Assembly (NCBI GenBank): GCA_964352475.1
Contig: CAYGSL010000005.1
Location: 94,682-158,681, forward strand
Length of the DNA: 64,000 bases
Direction: 5' to 3'
DNA from: JAUIET01 sp964352475
Lineage (GTDB): Bacteria; Pseudomonadota; Gammaproteobacteria; Pseudomonadales; JAUIET01
In this document: positions 1-8,571 of the stretch, one piece after another
How the letters are laid out: each line of letters begins with the position of its first letter
How positions within the stretch are numbered: the stretch's first letter is position 1
Notes under the pieces: generated by a model
Seen by the model: the letters and a program-made list of their open reading frames with translations, nothing else
Database searches by the model: none
What the model was told of the DNA's origin: nothing
Made by a program: the position numbers and the translations under genes

Positions 1-1209
1 CGCCCCCTCTACCGAGGCGAGTTGCTGCTCGTTCTGGTAATACCAGTCAACCACTTCTTCAGGGTTTTCGTAGGACGATGCCATATCTTCCAAAGTAGAA
101 CGCACCTTGTCGGGGTCGGGCTTCAGGTCTTGCTGGCGAATAATTTCACCCATGATCAAACCCAGTTTGACCCGACGTTCAGCTTGCTCGCTGAACAACT
201 CATCGGGCAACATGGACGCGTCAAACTGGCTGGCATCTCCGCCAAATTGCTGGACCGACTGCTGACGTAAGGCATTGATCTCATTCTTAATAAGGACCTG
301 AGGGATCTGGATGTCATGCACTTCGATCAAGGCGTCCATCACCTGATTTTTGATCTTTGCCTGAACGCCATTCTTTAGCTCTCGCTCCATGTTGTCCCTA
401 AGCTCATTGCGAAAGCCCTCTTCGCCACCTTCTTTAACACCGAGCTTTTCAAAGAATTCTTCATTCAGCTCCGCAAGCTCCATTCGGCTTACTTTGTTTA
501 CCGTGACCTTGAACTCTACCGCTGCCCCTTTAAGGTCTTCACTGTGGTAGTCGTCTGGGAAAGTAAGGCTGAGCGTACGTTCATCACCTGCTTTTGCACC
601 TAACAAGCCACTTTCGAAGCCTTCAATCATCCGCCCAGAACCGAGAATCAGATCGCTACCTTCAGCGCTGCCGCCATCAAACGCTTCGCCATCCCGGGTG
701 CCCGCGTAGTCGATATTGACCCGGTCACCATCAATGGCTGCCTCATCAATATCTGGCCAGCTACCTTGCTGCTTGCGCAGTGTTTGGACCATCTCATCGA
801 CATCAGCATCGCGTACTTCGGCGTCTATACTTTCGACCTCTTTGCCTTTGAGCTCAGTGATCTCAAACTCCGGAAACACCTCGAAGGTGGCGATGTACTG
901 AAAGTCTCGGCCTTCCTGCAGACTCTTGGGTTCGATGCTGGGCGCGCCGGCTGGGCGCAAGTTTTCCTGCTCCACCGCTTCATAAAAAGTCTGGCTCATG
1001 ACCTCACCAGCCACTTCCTGGCGAACGCCGTCACCATAGCGCTGCTTCACTACGCGCATCGGCACCTTGCCTGGGCGAAAACCGTCAATACGCACATTAG
1101 GCAGGGCTTTCTGCAAACGGGCTGTCACCTCTTTTTCGATGCGTTCTGCTGGAACACCCACAGTCAGGCGCCGCTCCAGGCCTCCGGTTGTCTCAATGGA
1201 TACCTGCAT
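1..1209 (-). CDS. tig: Trigger factor, ribosome-associated chaperone (3' end outside window)
   Basis: Trigger factor binds the ribosome exit tunnel and shelters nascent chains; it also has peptidyl-prolyl isomerase activity. About 403 N-terminal residues are present and the C-terminus is cut off by the window edge. The N-terminal ribosome-binding domain includes the GFRPGKVP signature near residue 45. The central FKBP-like domain follows (VNIDYAG, then FPDDYHSEDLKG), then the helical C-terminal arms. The start at 1209 gives MQVSIE, the usual trigger factor N-terminus, with a purine-rich GAGAGGA shortly upstream. A tRNA-Leu gene on the same strand precedes it, as near tig in pseudomonads. Family assignment is secure. 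Confidence 0.96.
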   Translation of the reverse strand, partial: MQVSIETTGGLERRLTVGVPAERIEKEVTARLQKALPNVRIDGFRPGKVPMRVVKQRYGDGVRQEVAGEVMSQTFYEAVEQENLRPAGAPSIEPKSLQEGRDFQYIATFEVFPEFEITELKGKEVESIDAEVRDADVDEMVQTLRKQQGSWPDIDEAAIDGDRVNIDYAGTRDGEAFDGGSAEGSDLILGSGRMIEGFESGLLGAKAGDERTLSLTFPDDYHSEDLKGAAVEFKVTVNKVSRMELAELNEEFFEKLGVKEGGEEGFRNELRDNMERELKNGVQAKIKNQVMDALIEVHDIQIPQVLIKNEINALRQQSVQQFGGDASQFDASMLPDELFSEQAERRVKLGLIMGEIIRQQDLKPDPDKVRSTLEDMASSYENPEEVVDWYYQNEQQLASVEGA

Positions 1210-1332
1210 GCCAAATCCTCTCTAAATCGTCTTGCTGCCCGATGCGTCCCAGACAGCTACGGCACGGTTCTACCGCTGTATATACGTAGGAATGTACTAT
1301 CAGATGCGTATCAGACAATACAATGAATAATG

Positions 1333-1418
<86 letters not shown>

Positions 1419-1567
1419 AAGTAACCTATACAGAACCGCCATAGCGGTCCTGCCATCAAAACCCGAACCCATTGAGCAAGTCAGTATGCCTGTGGGCGAC
1501 AGGATTTTAATGGGCGCGAATTGTGCCATAGTTGATCACTGGCAGCAACGGTGATAAAGGTGCAAAT

Positions 1568-2896
1568 TCAGCTTGGCGCGGCGACCAATACCACGGCCTC
1601 CCCCGCGTCGCTATTGCGTAACTCTGTTGGTATGAGCGCAGTTGGCAACAGCATCGCCTGTTCACCCTGCAGCGCACATTCCGCAAGCTCGATGTTGCCA
1701 ATCAAGCACATCAGTAGCAAATACCGGGGTTGGCCATCGCCCACTGGCGCCGCACCCCCGGCCGGCAGCGTATAGCGCCATACAGAAAAATCATCAAAGT
1801 CGACTATCTTTTGCCGACTGCCCTGCCCGCATGGTTCCGATTCGAAACAGGCTGGTACATAATCCCGCATGTCGGTGACGAGTAAGGCCTCATCCGTATC
1901 CCAATGAGATTGGGTTAAAACGCGCTGCGCAAATGACACGATCTTTCGTTCATACACCGGGGTTTGAAATTCAACTGCACGCACACCATGCTGCAAGCTA
2001 TGCGGCAGATTTCTCGGGATAACAACAACATCACCAACACTAATGGGATGCAGCTGCGTAAACGCCTCCATCGCCATCCTCAGCTGCTGTTCCTGACGTT
2101 GAAGATCCATTGGTACGTTCTTCAGCGAGTTTTTAATGCTCTCAAGATCGCATGGATTGTCTGCCAGTAACTCGTTGACCGACAACCATTCATCAATCTG
2201 AACACGCACTTTGCGGTATGTCGCTACGGTGGCCGCATACGCCTGCTTAAACGCGTCATCAGACGTATACTCTGCCCGTTTTTCCGAATTGAAGCCGATT
2301 CGAATAGCTCCGACGCCGCCTGGCCAGGCCGACTCACTGATGGCAGAAATCACATACACTTCGCGTTTGATTTCATGCAGTTCAAAATACAGGTCGCCGA
2401 GCACAGTTTCATTGTGCGGTGCGAGTATTTTTAACAGGATAGGAGATTCCTTCTCACCCAGCCCACTGATTGTTTCCGGAATGGCCGCTAGCCACCAATT
2501 TAGCGGGCAAGAAGTAGTAAGTGTCTGGACAGCACAGACGCCTCTTGCCTCAATTCCCGTGTACCAGACTTCCTGACCCCAGGGCTTGGGAATACCTACA
2601 GTGTCCAATCGAACAGGCAGTCGCGAATCAACCACTGGCAGGCGCAGTGAATGGCCCAGCTCCTGTAAAGAAATTGTGTCCGACCGAAGCCGAGCTTCTG
2701 CCGCCGCGAGTTGGTCTTCTTCACCCGCAAGCAATACGCTTAGGTAATCTACGCCGCAGGTGTAAATAGCAAAAACAAACGGGGCTGCTTCAGCGGAGTT
2801 TAGCGCTGGCAGGCTCAAGCGAATACTACGTATCTCATACTCGGCCCCATCACGGGCCAGTAATGTTCGCATTCGCCGTCCTGGCACGTAAGCCAT
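1568..2896 (-). CDS. Phosphomannose-isomerase-like (class I, cupin) protein
   Basis: This 442-residue protein has the look of class I mannose-6-phosphate isomerases: PKPWGQEVWY near residue 105, a mid-segment HNETVLGDLYFELHEIKREVYVI, and a cupin strand VGDVVVIPRNLPHSLQHGVRAVEFQ near residue 285-310, split here as in the family by helices. The canonical metal motif QVHPDD is not intact: the matching site reads ILAPHNE. Catalytic activity is therefore uncertain and the protein may act on another sugar or bind rather than convert it. Its ATG overlaps the TGA of the upstream GH84 gene (TGATG), implying translational coupling. Sugar isomerase or sensor linked to amino-sugar release is inference. 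Confidence 0.6.
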   Translation of the reverse strand: MAYVPGRRMRTLLARDGAEYEIRSIRLSLPALNSAEAAPFVFAIYTCGVDYLSVLLAGEEDQLAAAEARLRSDTISLQELGHSLRLPVVDSRLPVRLDTVGIPKPWGQEVWYTGIEARGVCAVQTLTTSCPLNWWLAAIPETISGLGEKESPILLKILAPHNETVLGDLYFELHEIKREVYVISAISESAWPGGVGAIRIGFNSEKRAEYTSDDAFKQAYAATVATYRKVRVQIDEWLSVNELLADNPCDLESIKNSLKNVPMDLQRQEQQLRMAMEAFTQLHPISVGDVVVIPRNLPHSLQHGVRAVEFQTPVYERKIVSFAQRVLTQSHWDTDEALLVTDMRDYVPACFESEPCGQGSRQKIVDFDDFSVWRYTLPAGGAAPVGDGQPRYLLLMCLIGNIELAECALQGEQAMLLPTALIPTELRNSDAGEAVVLVAAPS

Positions 2897-3972
2897 CAGT
2901 GCTCTGTCTCGGTCAGGCAGGCCGGGTCAAAAGCGTAACCGCCATGCAGCCAGTCGATCAACTCCAATGCGGCTGGATGGCTGTCATTTGCATAACGCCC
3001 ATCAAGATACGATTTTTCGTGCTCGGTCATGTTCTGCAGGCCTTTCTCGCTCAAAAGCACGCAGTCTTCGGACAGCCGCTGCGCAAGCGATTCGCCCAGC
3101 AATGCACTCCAAAGAGCCAATTGCCCTTCTGCTTCCAGAGGTCTGGGCTCGACTCTGTAAACCTCGGCCAGGGTTGCCAGCGGCAATTTGGAAAGCGCGC
3201 ACTGGTTCATTGGGTTGCTGTAATGCACAGTAAGATGTTCTGCCGCAGCACCATCACGGTCTGCAAAAGCTTGAATGTTTAGAAAGTTACTGGCGCGTTC
3301 GCCATCATTTACCGGGTAGTTATCCCAGAGTGCCAATGGCCGTCTTAGCACGCGACTGATTGGCTGGAGATCGCTGGCCATCACTGACCTGGAGCATACC
3401 TCATTCCCAGTCCAGAAAATGTCAATCCCTTGATCCAGGTTCTCACCCAGGGATTCCCAGTAGCCGCTTGGCCGTGCACCGAAAACGCGTTCCAGAATGG
3501 GATCATGAGAGTAAAAACTAGGGCAGACCAGTAATCGCTCTACTTCAACTCGCTCTGCGATGAACGCCACTATCTTGCATTGGCGCTCAGCCAGGTCATC
3601 GTGCGCGCAATGCATATCGTCAAACAAAATCGCAACCACGCCCGGTTTTAAATCGTTTAGCTGATTCAGTTTCGTAGCCAGGGCCGAACGTTGCTTTTGA
3701 CCGAATTCATGCACCGCACCCAGCGGTGATAAGCCCACGCCCCATTTTACTTTGGCTTTGTCGGAAGCTGAGCCAATTTCGCTGAGAGCACTGCAATCTT
3801 CTTCAGAAAACGGCACCTGCCATTTAGCGCGCAACAAGGCATCACTTTTCGGAGCATAAATGTATTCGTGGAATCCCTGGTTTCCCAGCCATGCAATCAT
3901 TTCCAGCCTGGCCTTCTGTGCCCAATCTCGCCCGTAAAAGCCTTCGATCAGACCGAGTTGTGGTGATTTCAT
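2896..3972 (-). CDS. GH84 family beta-N-acetylglucosaminidase (O-GlcNAcase-like), cytoplasmic
   Basis: Family GH84 cleaves beta-linked N-acetylglucosamine by substrate-assisted catalysis. Conserved segments are GLIEGFYGRDW at residue 7, YIYAPKSD near 38, the catalytic pair in ILFDDM (Asp118-Asp119, matching Asp174/175 of human OGA) and LWDNYPVND. At about 358 residues it is little more than a catalytic domain, lacking the N-terminal GH20b-like domain and signal peptide common in secreted bacterial GH84 enzymes, so a cytoplasmic location is inferred. I chose the ATG at 3972, just before the conserved core; in-frame starts at 4002 and 4035 exist. The start region has no strong ribosome site. 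It is coupled to the isomerase-like gene downstream. Confidence 0.8.
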   Translation of the reverse strand: MKSPQLGLIEGFYGRDWAQKARLEMIAWLGNQGFHEYIYAPKSDALLRAKWQVPFSEEDCSALSEIGSASDKAKVKWGVGLSPLGAVHEFGQKQRSALATKLNQLNDLKPGVVAILFDDMHCAHDDLAERQCKIVAFIAERVEVERLLVCPSFYSHDPILERVFGARPSGYWESLGENLDQGIDIFWTGNEVCSRSVMASDLQPISRVLRRPLALWDNYPVNDGERASNFLNIQAFADRDGAAAEHLTVHYSNPMNQCALSKLPLATLAEVYRVEPRPLEAEGQLALWSALLGESLAQRLSEDCVLLSEKGLQNMTEHEKSYLDGRYANDSHPAALELIDWLHGGYAFDPACLTETEH

Positions 3973-4097
3973 GGTAATGCGCTGCTGGAAAATCGCCTGC
4001 ATGGTACACAAGGGCTGATTCTTGCAGCAAGGCAAATGCGAACCGTTGCACAGTTTTACTCACATATGGGAACGAAAAGATCGATATTGGTTATTTA

Positions 4098-4126
4098 TTG
4101 GACAATGGTTATTTTTTAACCATACT
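4098..4126 (+). promoter_or_regulatory. Possible sigma70 promoter for the structured RNA
   Basis: TTGGAC (4098-4103) and CATACT (4121-4126) are separated by 17 bp, matching the sigma70 layout with four of six bases in each box. Transcription would begin near 4133, just before the first stem of the predicted RNA. No downstream protein gene uses it. Confidence 0.35.
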
Positions 4127-4132
4127 TGGATT

Positions 4133-4255
4133 ATGCCAATGACTTGTCTGGCAACAAGCAGCGGCAAAGGAAGCCCAGGCTTCCTGAGGACTACCCCTCG
4201 TAGTTTCATCCCATTGGTCTTGACCCGAAATCCCCCCAGGTTTCGGGTTCTTTTT
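4133..4255 (+). ncRNA. Candidate structured small RNA ending in an intrinsic terminator
   Basis: On the plus strand CCAATG (4136-4141) pairs with CATTGG (4212-4217), enclosing three hairpins: CTTGT/ACAAG (4143-4158), GGAAGC/GCTTCC (4169-4184) and GAGG/CCTC (4186-4199). A perfect 8-bp terminator stem plus T-tract follows immediately. No open reading frame of note lies inside. I cannot match it to a named RNA family; it has three GGA motifs but is not a clear Csr/Rsm RNA. Boundaries are inferred from the terminator and a weak promoter. Confidence 0.5.
4223..4255 (+). terminator. Rho-independent terminator
   Basis: ACCCGAAA (4223-4230) pairs perfectly with TTTCGGGT (4241-4248), followed by TCTTTTT. 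The T-tract makes it directional for plus-strand transcription. Neither annotated neighbour is on the plus strand, so it implies a separate transcript ending here. Confidence 0.75.
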
Positions 4256-4270
4256 ATGTACAGGATGTAC

Positions 4271-4440
4271 GGTATGTCCCGAGAGGCAGGAAGCCGGCAG
4301 GGACTCCGCACTAGCAGCATCGACACAAGCTTAATCGAAACTGAGAACTGGAAGATACCACCAGGTATGCCCCGAGAGGCAGGAAGCCGGCAGGGGCCTC
4401 AGCACTAGCAACAACTACCCAAGCTTAATCAAAACTGAAA
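4271..4440. repeat. Imperfect tandem repeat, 93-bp period, two copies
   Basis: Both copies start with GGTATG followed by CCGAGAGGCAGGAAGCCGGC (from 4271 and from 4364), continue with CACTAGCA, then AAGCTTAATC and AAACTGA. The second copy is truncated or diverged after about 4440. The rest of the 3973-4537 gap contains the candidate RNA described separately; I see no convincing gene in it. Confidence 0.8.
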
Positions 4441-4537
4441 ACGCGCAGATAAGAAGTATGCGCTGGCCTCCTAGCGACCACCAAAAACCAAACTTAGAAA
4501 AACCAAACGCCCAAGGAAGAACCCCCGGGACGAAACG

Positions 4538-4888
4538 CTACATAGTATGAGTAGGCCGATCAGAGTCCAAAGACCCCGCCAGATACGTTTCGATCTTCTT
4601 ACTCGCCGTATCATCCATATTACTAAACTGCACACCTATGCCCGCCGCCCGGTTACCCTGCGCGCCTTTAGGCGTTAGCCAAACTACCTTTCCGGCCACC
4701 GGAATTTTCTCCACTTCTTCCATAAGGTTCAGAAGCATGAAAACCTCATCACCCAGTGAATAGGTTTTTCCGGTCGGAATAAACAAGCCACCGTTTTCCA
4801 GAAAAGGCATATAAGCTGCATACAAAACAGCTTTGTCTTTGATGGTCAGTGACAATATTCCGTTACTGGCTCCGGGTCTGGCACTCAT
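4538..4888 (-). CDS. pilZ: Type IV pilus assembly protein PilZ
   Basis: This 116-residue protein matches the original PilZ of Pseudomonas along its length, with NGILSLTIKDKAVLYAAYMP at residue 9, ENGGLFIPT, LLNLMEE and VAGKVVWLTPKGAQGNRAAG. It lacks the RxxxR and N/DxSxxG residues needed for cyclic-di-GMP binding, as do other PilZ proteins of this type, which act in pilus biogenesis through FimX and PilB. It follows holB by about 100 bp, the usual order. No tatD follows it here, unlike in Pseudomonas. Confidence 0.93.
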   Translation of the reverse strand: MSARPGASNGILSLTIKDKAVLYAAYMPFLENGGLFIPTGKTYSLGDEVFMLLNLMEEVEKIPVAGKVVWLTPKGAQGNRAAGIGVQFSNMDDTASKKIETYLAGSLDSDRPTHTM

Positions 4889-4921
4889 GGTAGATCTCGA
4901 ATAAAAGCTCTGTTTATTTTC

Positions 4922-4937
4922 TACGCCGCGCGGCGTA
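4922..4937. repeat. 16-bp perfect palindrome between holB and pilZ
   Basis: TACGCCGCGCGGCGTA reads the same on both strands and lies between the holB stop and the pilZ start. It has no T-tract downstream on the minus strand, so it is not a classical terminator. It could be an RNA hairpin in the operon message or a protein-binding site. Confidence 0.5.
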
Positions 4938-4990
4938 ATGCTTGCACCTTCAAATACGGGTGCCGATCTGCAAAGAATAGCTCAAAGAAT

Positions 4991-5983
4991 TCAGTCTTGC
5001 TGCGTGCAAAGTGCCAGTCGCAGAAATAGGTCTTCAAGTGCTAGCTGGTCGTTTAAATGGCTGCCAGCGTGCAGAATTTTGAGCGAATTTTGCACAAATT
5101 GCGCATGCTCAAGCAGCTTCCTGGTATTCCAAGACCCGTCCAGCAGCGGTGAATGTGCCTCTTTTTGATGAGAACAACCGAGTTGATTAGCCACAATAGA
5201 ACTCACTAGACGCAAATACACTTCTAGGAATGGCTTCAGATCATAGGCCAGCAGAGGCTTGGTTAACTGTACAACCCCGGTCTTTCCCTCAACGGCTGCG
5301 TGCATGGCGGCGGAAATGGTCTGATGCATATCGAGCAACTGTTGGCCTTTCTCCAGTGCCAGTAGTGGCTGACCGTTGCAGATTTGCAAATACTGTTCCG
5401 TCAGCCTCACATCGTGAATTTCATTCTGCAACCATTTTTCAGCCTGCTGTTTATCAGGTGTTGATACACGCAACACCTGGCAACGAGATCGAATGGTTGC
5501 CGGTAAACGTCCAGGGTTGGCACTGCTCAACACAAATTGGGTGCTGGATGGCGGTTCTTCTAAACACTTCAACAGCGCATTCGCCGCATTGCGATTCATA
5601 AGATCAGCTGGCCAGACCACGACGATTTTTGTAGGTGATATCTGTGCTGTTTTATAAGCGAATTCAAGCAGGCTTCTTACCTGATCAATGCTGATCACCT
5701 GCTTACCCTCTTCTGGCGTCAGGTGCCGGAAGTCAGGATGATTTCCAGCCACCCACAACTTGCAGGAATGACAGTTGCCGCATGCCGATTCATGCTCAGT
5801 ACACAATATTGATTGAGCGAAGGCCAAGGCTAGGCGATGCTTGCCTATGCCAGGTGAACCAGAGAGTAACAAGGCATGTGGTAGTTGGTTATCGGTGCGC
5901 AGTTGGCGTAAGTGCGCATAGTCTTTATCAAGCCAAGGCGGTGCTCCAGGCACAGTAGTTTGACTTTCTGCAGCAACACTCAT
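4991..5983 (-). CDS. holB: DNA polymerase III delta prime subunit
   Basis: Delta prime is the clamp-loader subunit that, with DnaX and delta, opens the beta sliding clamp. The 330-residue protein has the AAA+ fold: LLSGSPGIGKHRLA near residue 40 (a degenerate P-loop), a zinc-binding cluster CTEHESACGNCHSCK near 60, VVWPADLMNRNAANALLKCLEEP near 125 and the sensor-1 region FVLSSANPGRLPATIRSRCQ. It starts two bases after the tmk stop, so the two are probably co-translated. The order tmk-holB-pilZ is typical of pseudomonads. Confidence 0.95.
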   Translation of the reverse strand: MSVAAESQTTVPGAPPWLDKDYAHLRQLRTDNQLPHALLLSGSPGIGKHRLALAFAQSILCTEHESACGNCHSCKLWVAGNHPDFRHLTPEEGKQVISIDQVRSLLEFAYKTAQISPTKIVVVWPADLMNRNAANALLKCLEEPPSSTQFVLSSANPGRLPATIRSRCQVLRVSTPDKQQAEKWLQNEIHDVRLTEQYLQICNGQPLLALEKGQQLLDMHQTISAAMHAAVEGKTGVVQLTKPLLAYDLKPFLEVYLRLVSSIVANQLGCSHQKEAHSPLLDGSWNTRKLLEHAQFVQNSLKILHAGSHLNDQLALEDLFLRLALCTQQD

Positions 5984-5985
5984 AG

Positions 5986-6624
5986 TCAGGTGCCTCCAAG
6001 ATCAAAAACATCCTGCAGCGAATCAGCGAGAGTCTCTTGCACATCCAGTAATGGCAAACCAGCGTCGATTACAAGGAATCTTTCTGGAAACTGTTTAGCG
6101 CGCCGCAGGTAGCTTGCTCTCACTAAATCGAAAAAGCGCGAAGACTCAATTTCAAATCGATCGAGTTCCGCTCGTGCTCGCGCACGTTGCATTCCAATCT
6201 CTGGATCAATGTCCAGCAAAACAGTCAGGTCTGGCTGCAAACTTTGTTGGACCAAATTTTCCAGTAGCTTTATATGCTCAATATTGAGACCGCGGCCGCC
6301 GCCCTGATAAGCATAGGTGGCGTCCGTGAAACGGTCGCACAATACCCACTGCCCCGCTGCCAGAGCAGGTTTGATTACTTCAGCGAGGTGCTGGGCGCGC
6401 GCTGCAAATACCAAAAGCAATTCAGCCGTCGCGTCCATGGGTTCATCTGACTTGGCGAGCAAAATTTCTCGAATAGCTTCAGCCAGTGGCGTACCTCCGG
6501 GTTCCCTGGTGGTTATCAGATCGATAGAGCGTTGTTCAAAAAAATTCTGTATGAATTCTATATTGGTTGTTTTACCAACGCCCTCACCGCCCTCTACCGT
6601 TATAAATTTGCCTGGATGAATCAT
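5986..6624 (-). CDS. tmk: Thymidylate kinase
   Basis: It phosphorylates dTMP to dTDP with ATP. The P-loop VEGGEGVGKTT starts near residue 10, the DR motif is CDRFTDATYAYQGGGR near residue 95-110, and the lid region contains ARARAELDRFE. I chose the ATG at 6624, which gives MIHPGKFITVEGGEG and 212 residues, the usual length; an in-frame GTG at 6642 would add six residues. The GGGG at about -12 is a plausible ribosome site. It lies 36 bp after mltG and abuts holB. Confidence 0.95.
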   Translation of the reverse strand: MIHPGKFITVEGGEGVGKTTNIEFIQNFFEQRSIDLITTREPGGTPLAEAIREILLAKSDEPMDATAELLLVFAARAQHLAEVIKPALAAGQWVLCDRFTDATYAYQGGGRGLNIEHIKLLENLVQQSLQPDLTVLLDIDPEIGMQRARARAELDRFEIESSRFFDLVRASYLRRAKQFPERFLVIDAGLPLLDVQETLADSLQDVFDLGGT

Positions 6625-6660
6625 GCGGCTAAACCCCGGCACCCACCGCGAAGAGTGCTT

Positions 6661-7695
6661 TCATGGCGACGAGCGATAATCTTTTCTGCGTTTGAGCTGG
6701 TACTCTCGCACGGCTTTCTCGTGCTCTTCAAGCGTTTTGGAAAAATAGTGACTGCCGTCGCCCTTGGCAACAAAGAATAAGGTCTCACCGTCAGCAGGGT
6801 GTAATGCGGCATGTATCGCTGCACGCCCTGGTAAGGCAATAGGCGATGGCGGCAATCCGGCCCGGGTGTACGTGTTATAGGGAGTATCTTCACGTAAGTG
6901 TCGATAGCGAATATTGCCGTCGAAATCCGGACCCAACCCATAAATCACGGTAGGGTCAGTTTGTAAGCGCATTCGCTTGTTCAAACGCCGCACAAATACA
7001 CCGGCAATTTCTGCTCGTTCGCTGGCTCGCCCGGTTTCCTTCTCCACTATTGATGCCATGATCAGGGCCTCATAGGCCGTTTCATAAGGCAGATTATCTG
7101 CTCTCTGGCGCCATTCACTGGTCAACACCTCCTGCATACGTGCGTAGCCTGCTTTCAATAGACTAATGTCGGTGGTTCCTTGCGCGAACAACATTGTATC
7201 CGGGTAGAACCAGCCCTCCAGTGCCATTTCCGGGTCCAGATCCAAAGCTTGCTTAAGTGCGTCATCGGACCAGTCTGTTAGCGTTTGTTCAACCGCTGAA
7301 TGGGCTCGCAATATCTCCAACATATCGGCGTATCGAGAGCCCTCTATTACTCTGAGCTGTCGAAGTTCAACATCACCGTCAACGAGCTTATCTAAAAGCT
7401 GTACCGGCGATAGACCGGCTTCTAATCGATAACTCCCTGCCTGAATCCGGGTCGCCAGCCCCTTGTAGCGAGCATAAGCCAACCACACCTTGGGGTAGCG
7501 CAACCACTGCTCACTCGACAATTGCGCCGCCAGCTTACCCAGGGTCTGCCCACTTTGAATCGTTATTTCAAGTTGTTCCTGATTGTTTTCACTCAGCGGC
7601 CCCTCGTGCAGCCATTGCCAGGCCAGATAAGTAACTGCAGATGCTGCCAGAGCAGCAAGCACGGCAACTGCGAATAAACCTTTCACCCATTTCAT
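6661..7695 (-). CDS. mltG: Endolytic murein transglycosylase MltG
   Basis: MltG cuts nascent glycan strands and is thought to set glycan length. The 344-residue protein has one N-terminal membrane segment (residues about 7-27), a LysM-like part, and the YceG catalytic domain with EGWFYPDTMLF, IMASIVEKETG (catalytic Glu) and RMRLQTDPTVIYG. Its ATG overlaps the pabC stop (ATGA), so the genes are translationally coupled. Catalytic part faces the periplasm, inferred from topology. Confidence 0.95.
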   Translation of the reverse strand: MKWVKGLFAVAVLAALAASAVTYLAWQWLHEGPLSENNQEQLEITIQSGQTLGKLAAQLSSEQWLRYPKVWLAYARYKGLATRIQAGSYRLEAGLSPVQLLDKLVDGDVELRQLRVIEGSRYADMLEILRAHSAVEQTLTDWSDDALKQALDLDPEMALEGWFYPDTMLFAQGTTDISLLKAGYARMQEVLTSEWRQRADNLPYETAYEALIMASIVEKETGRASERAEIAGVFVRRLNKRMRLQTDPTVIYGLGPDFDGNIRYRHLREDTPYNTYTRAGLPPSPIALPGRAAIHAALHPADGETLFFVAKGDGSHYFSKTLEEHEKAVREYQLKRRKDYRSSP

Positions 7696-8543
7696 TGCTG
7701 ATGCACCGCAGAATACTCACGCTGGCGAATAGCGGCGAGAATATCTCGAGTTACTGGCCCTGGCACCCAGGAAAATTCCTCACACTGCTTCACAGCAAGC
7801 ACCCCAATCAAGCAGTTAGAAATAAACATTTCGTCCGCTGAGTGCAAATCATCCCGCAATACAGGCTGTTGCTTTACAAGCAGTCCCAGCTCAGGAGCTA
7901 TCTGATCAATAATAACTCCCCGCATAACACCACTAACACCGCTACTGTCCAGTCTTGGTGTTGTAAGAACAGAATCGTTCACAAGGAACACATTACTCAT
8001 TGTACCTTCTACGATGCATTCTTCAGAGTCAAACATCAGCCCCTCAAAAACATGTTCATCTTGCCACTCTGCACGCGCCAGAATCTGCTCTAATCGATTC
8101 AGATGTTTTACGCCGGCCAACCTTGTGTTTGATGATAGCCGCATTGAGCAGAAACGCAGAGTAACGCCAGCCTGCCTCTTTGATTCTTCAACATCGGCGT
8201 AAGGCGAGCAGCCAATCACAATCGTTGCTTGCATGGACGCAGAGCGCGCGTACCCACTGGCCGGCGCACCACGAGTGACTATTATTTTTAGTCTAGCGAG
8301 CGGAGGAAGATCAATTTCGCGCAAATATTTAGAAAGATGGCGATCAATCAATTCAATAGATGCGGGTATTTGCAGCGTCTTAAGACCGCTTTGCAATCTA
8401 CGCATGTGCTGAGCACGATTAATGGCTACTTGATTATTTACCCGCAGGGTTTCAAACAGACCATCGCCGTAATGCAATCCGCGATCTTCAATAGATACTG
8501 ATTGCTGCCACTCACCATTGAGCATCCATGGCAAGGAGCCCAT
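7692..8543 (-). CDS. pabC: Aminodeoxychorismate lyase
   Basis: PabC releases pyruvate from 4-amino-4-deoxychorismate to give p-aminobenzoate for folate synthesis. It is a PLP fold-type IV enzyme, like branched-chain aminotransferases: DRGLHYGDGLFETLRV near residue 20, the PLP lysine in GVKHLNRLEQILAR near 140, and EGTMSNVFLV. It has 283 residues. The start at 8543 is the first ATG; MLNGEW at 8525 is a possible alternative that would align better with short homologues. The gene follows fabF by 28 bp and is coupled to mltG. Confidence 0.93.
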   Translation of the reverse strand: MGSLPWMLNGEWQQSVSIEDRGLHYGDGLFETLRVNNQVAINRAQHMRRLQSGLKTLQIPASIELIDRHLSKYLREIDLPPLARLKIIVTRGAPASGYARSASMQATIVIGCSPYADVEESKRQAGVTLRFCSMRLSSNTRLAGVKHLNRLEQILARAEWQDEHVFEGLMFDSEECIVEGTMSNVFLVNDSVLTTPRLDSSGVSGVMRGVIIDQIAPELGLLVKQQPVLRDDLHSADEMFISNCLIGVLAVKQCEEFSWVPGPVTRDILAAIRQREYSAVHQQ

Positions 8544-8571
8544 TGCGTTTACGCCCGGACCTTAGGAAAAA

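Noticed and set aside
4060..4326. Open frame of 88 codons on the minus strand
   Set aside because: It runs antisense through the structured RNA and its terminator, has no ribosome site and resembles no protein.
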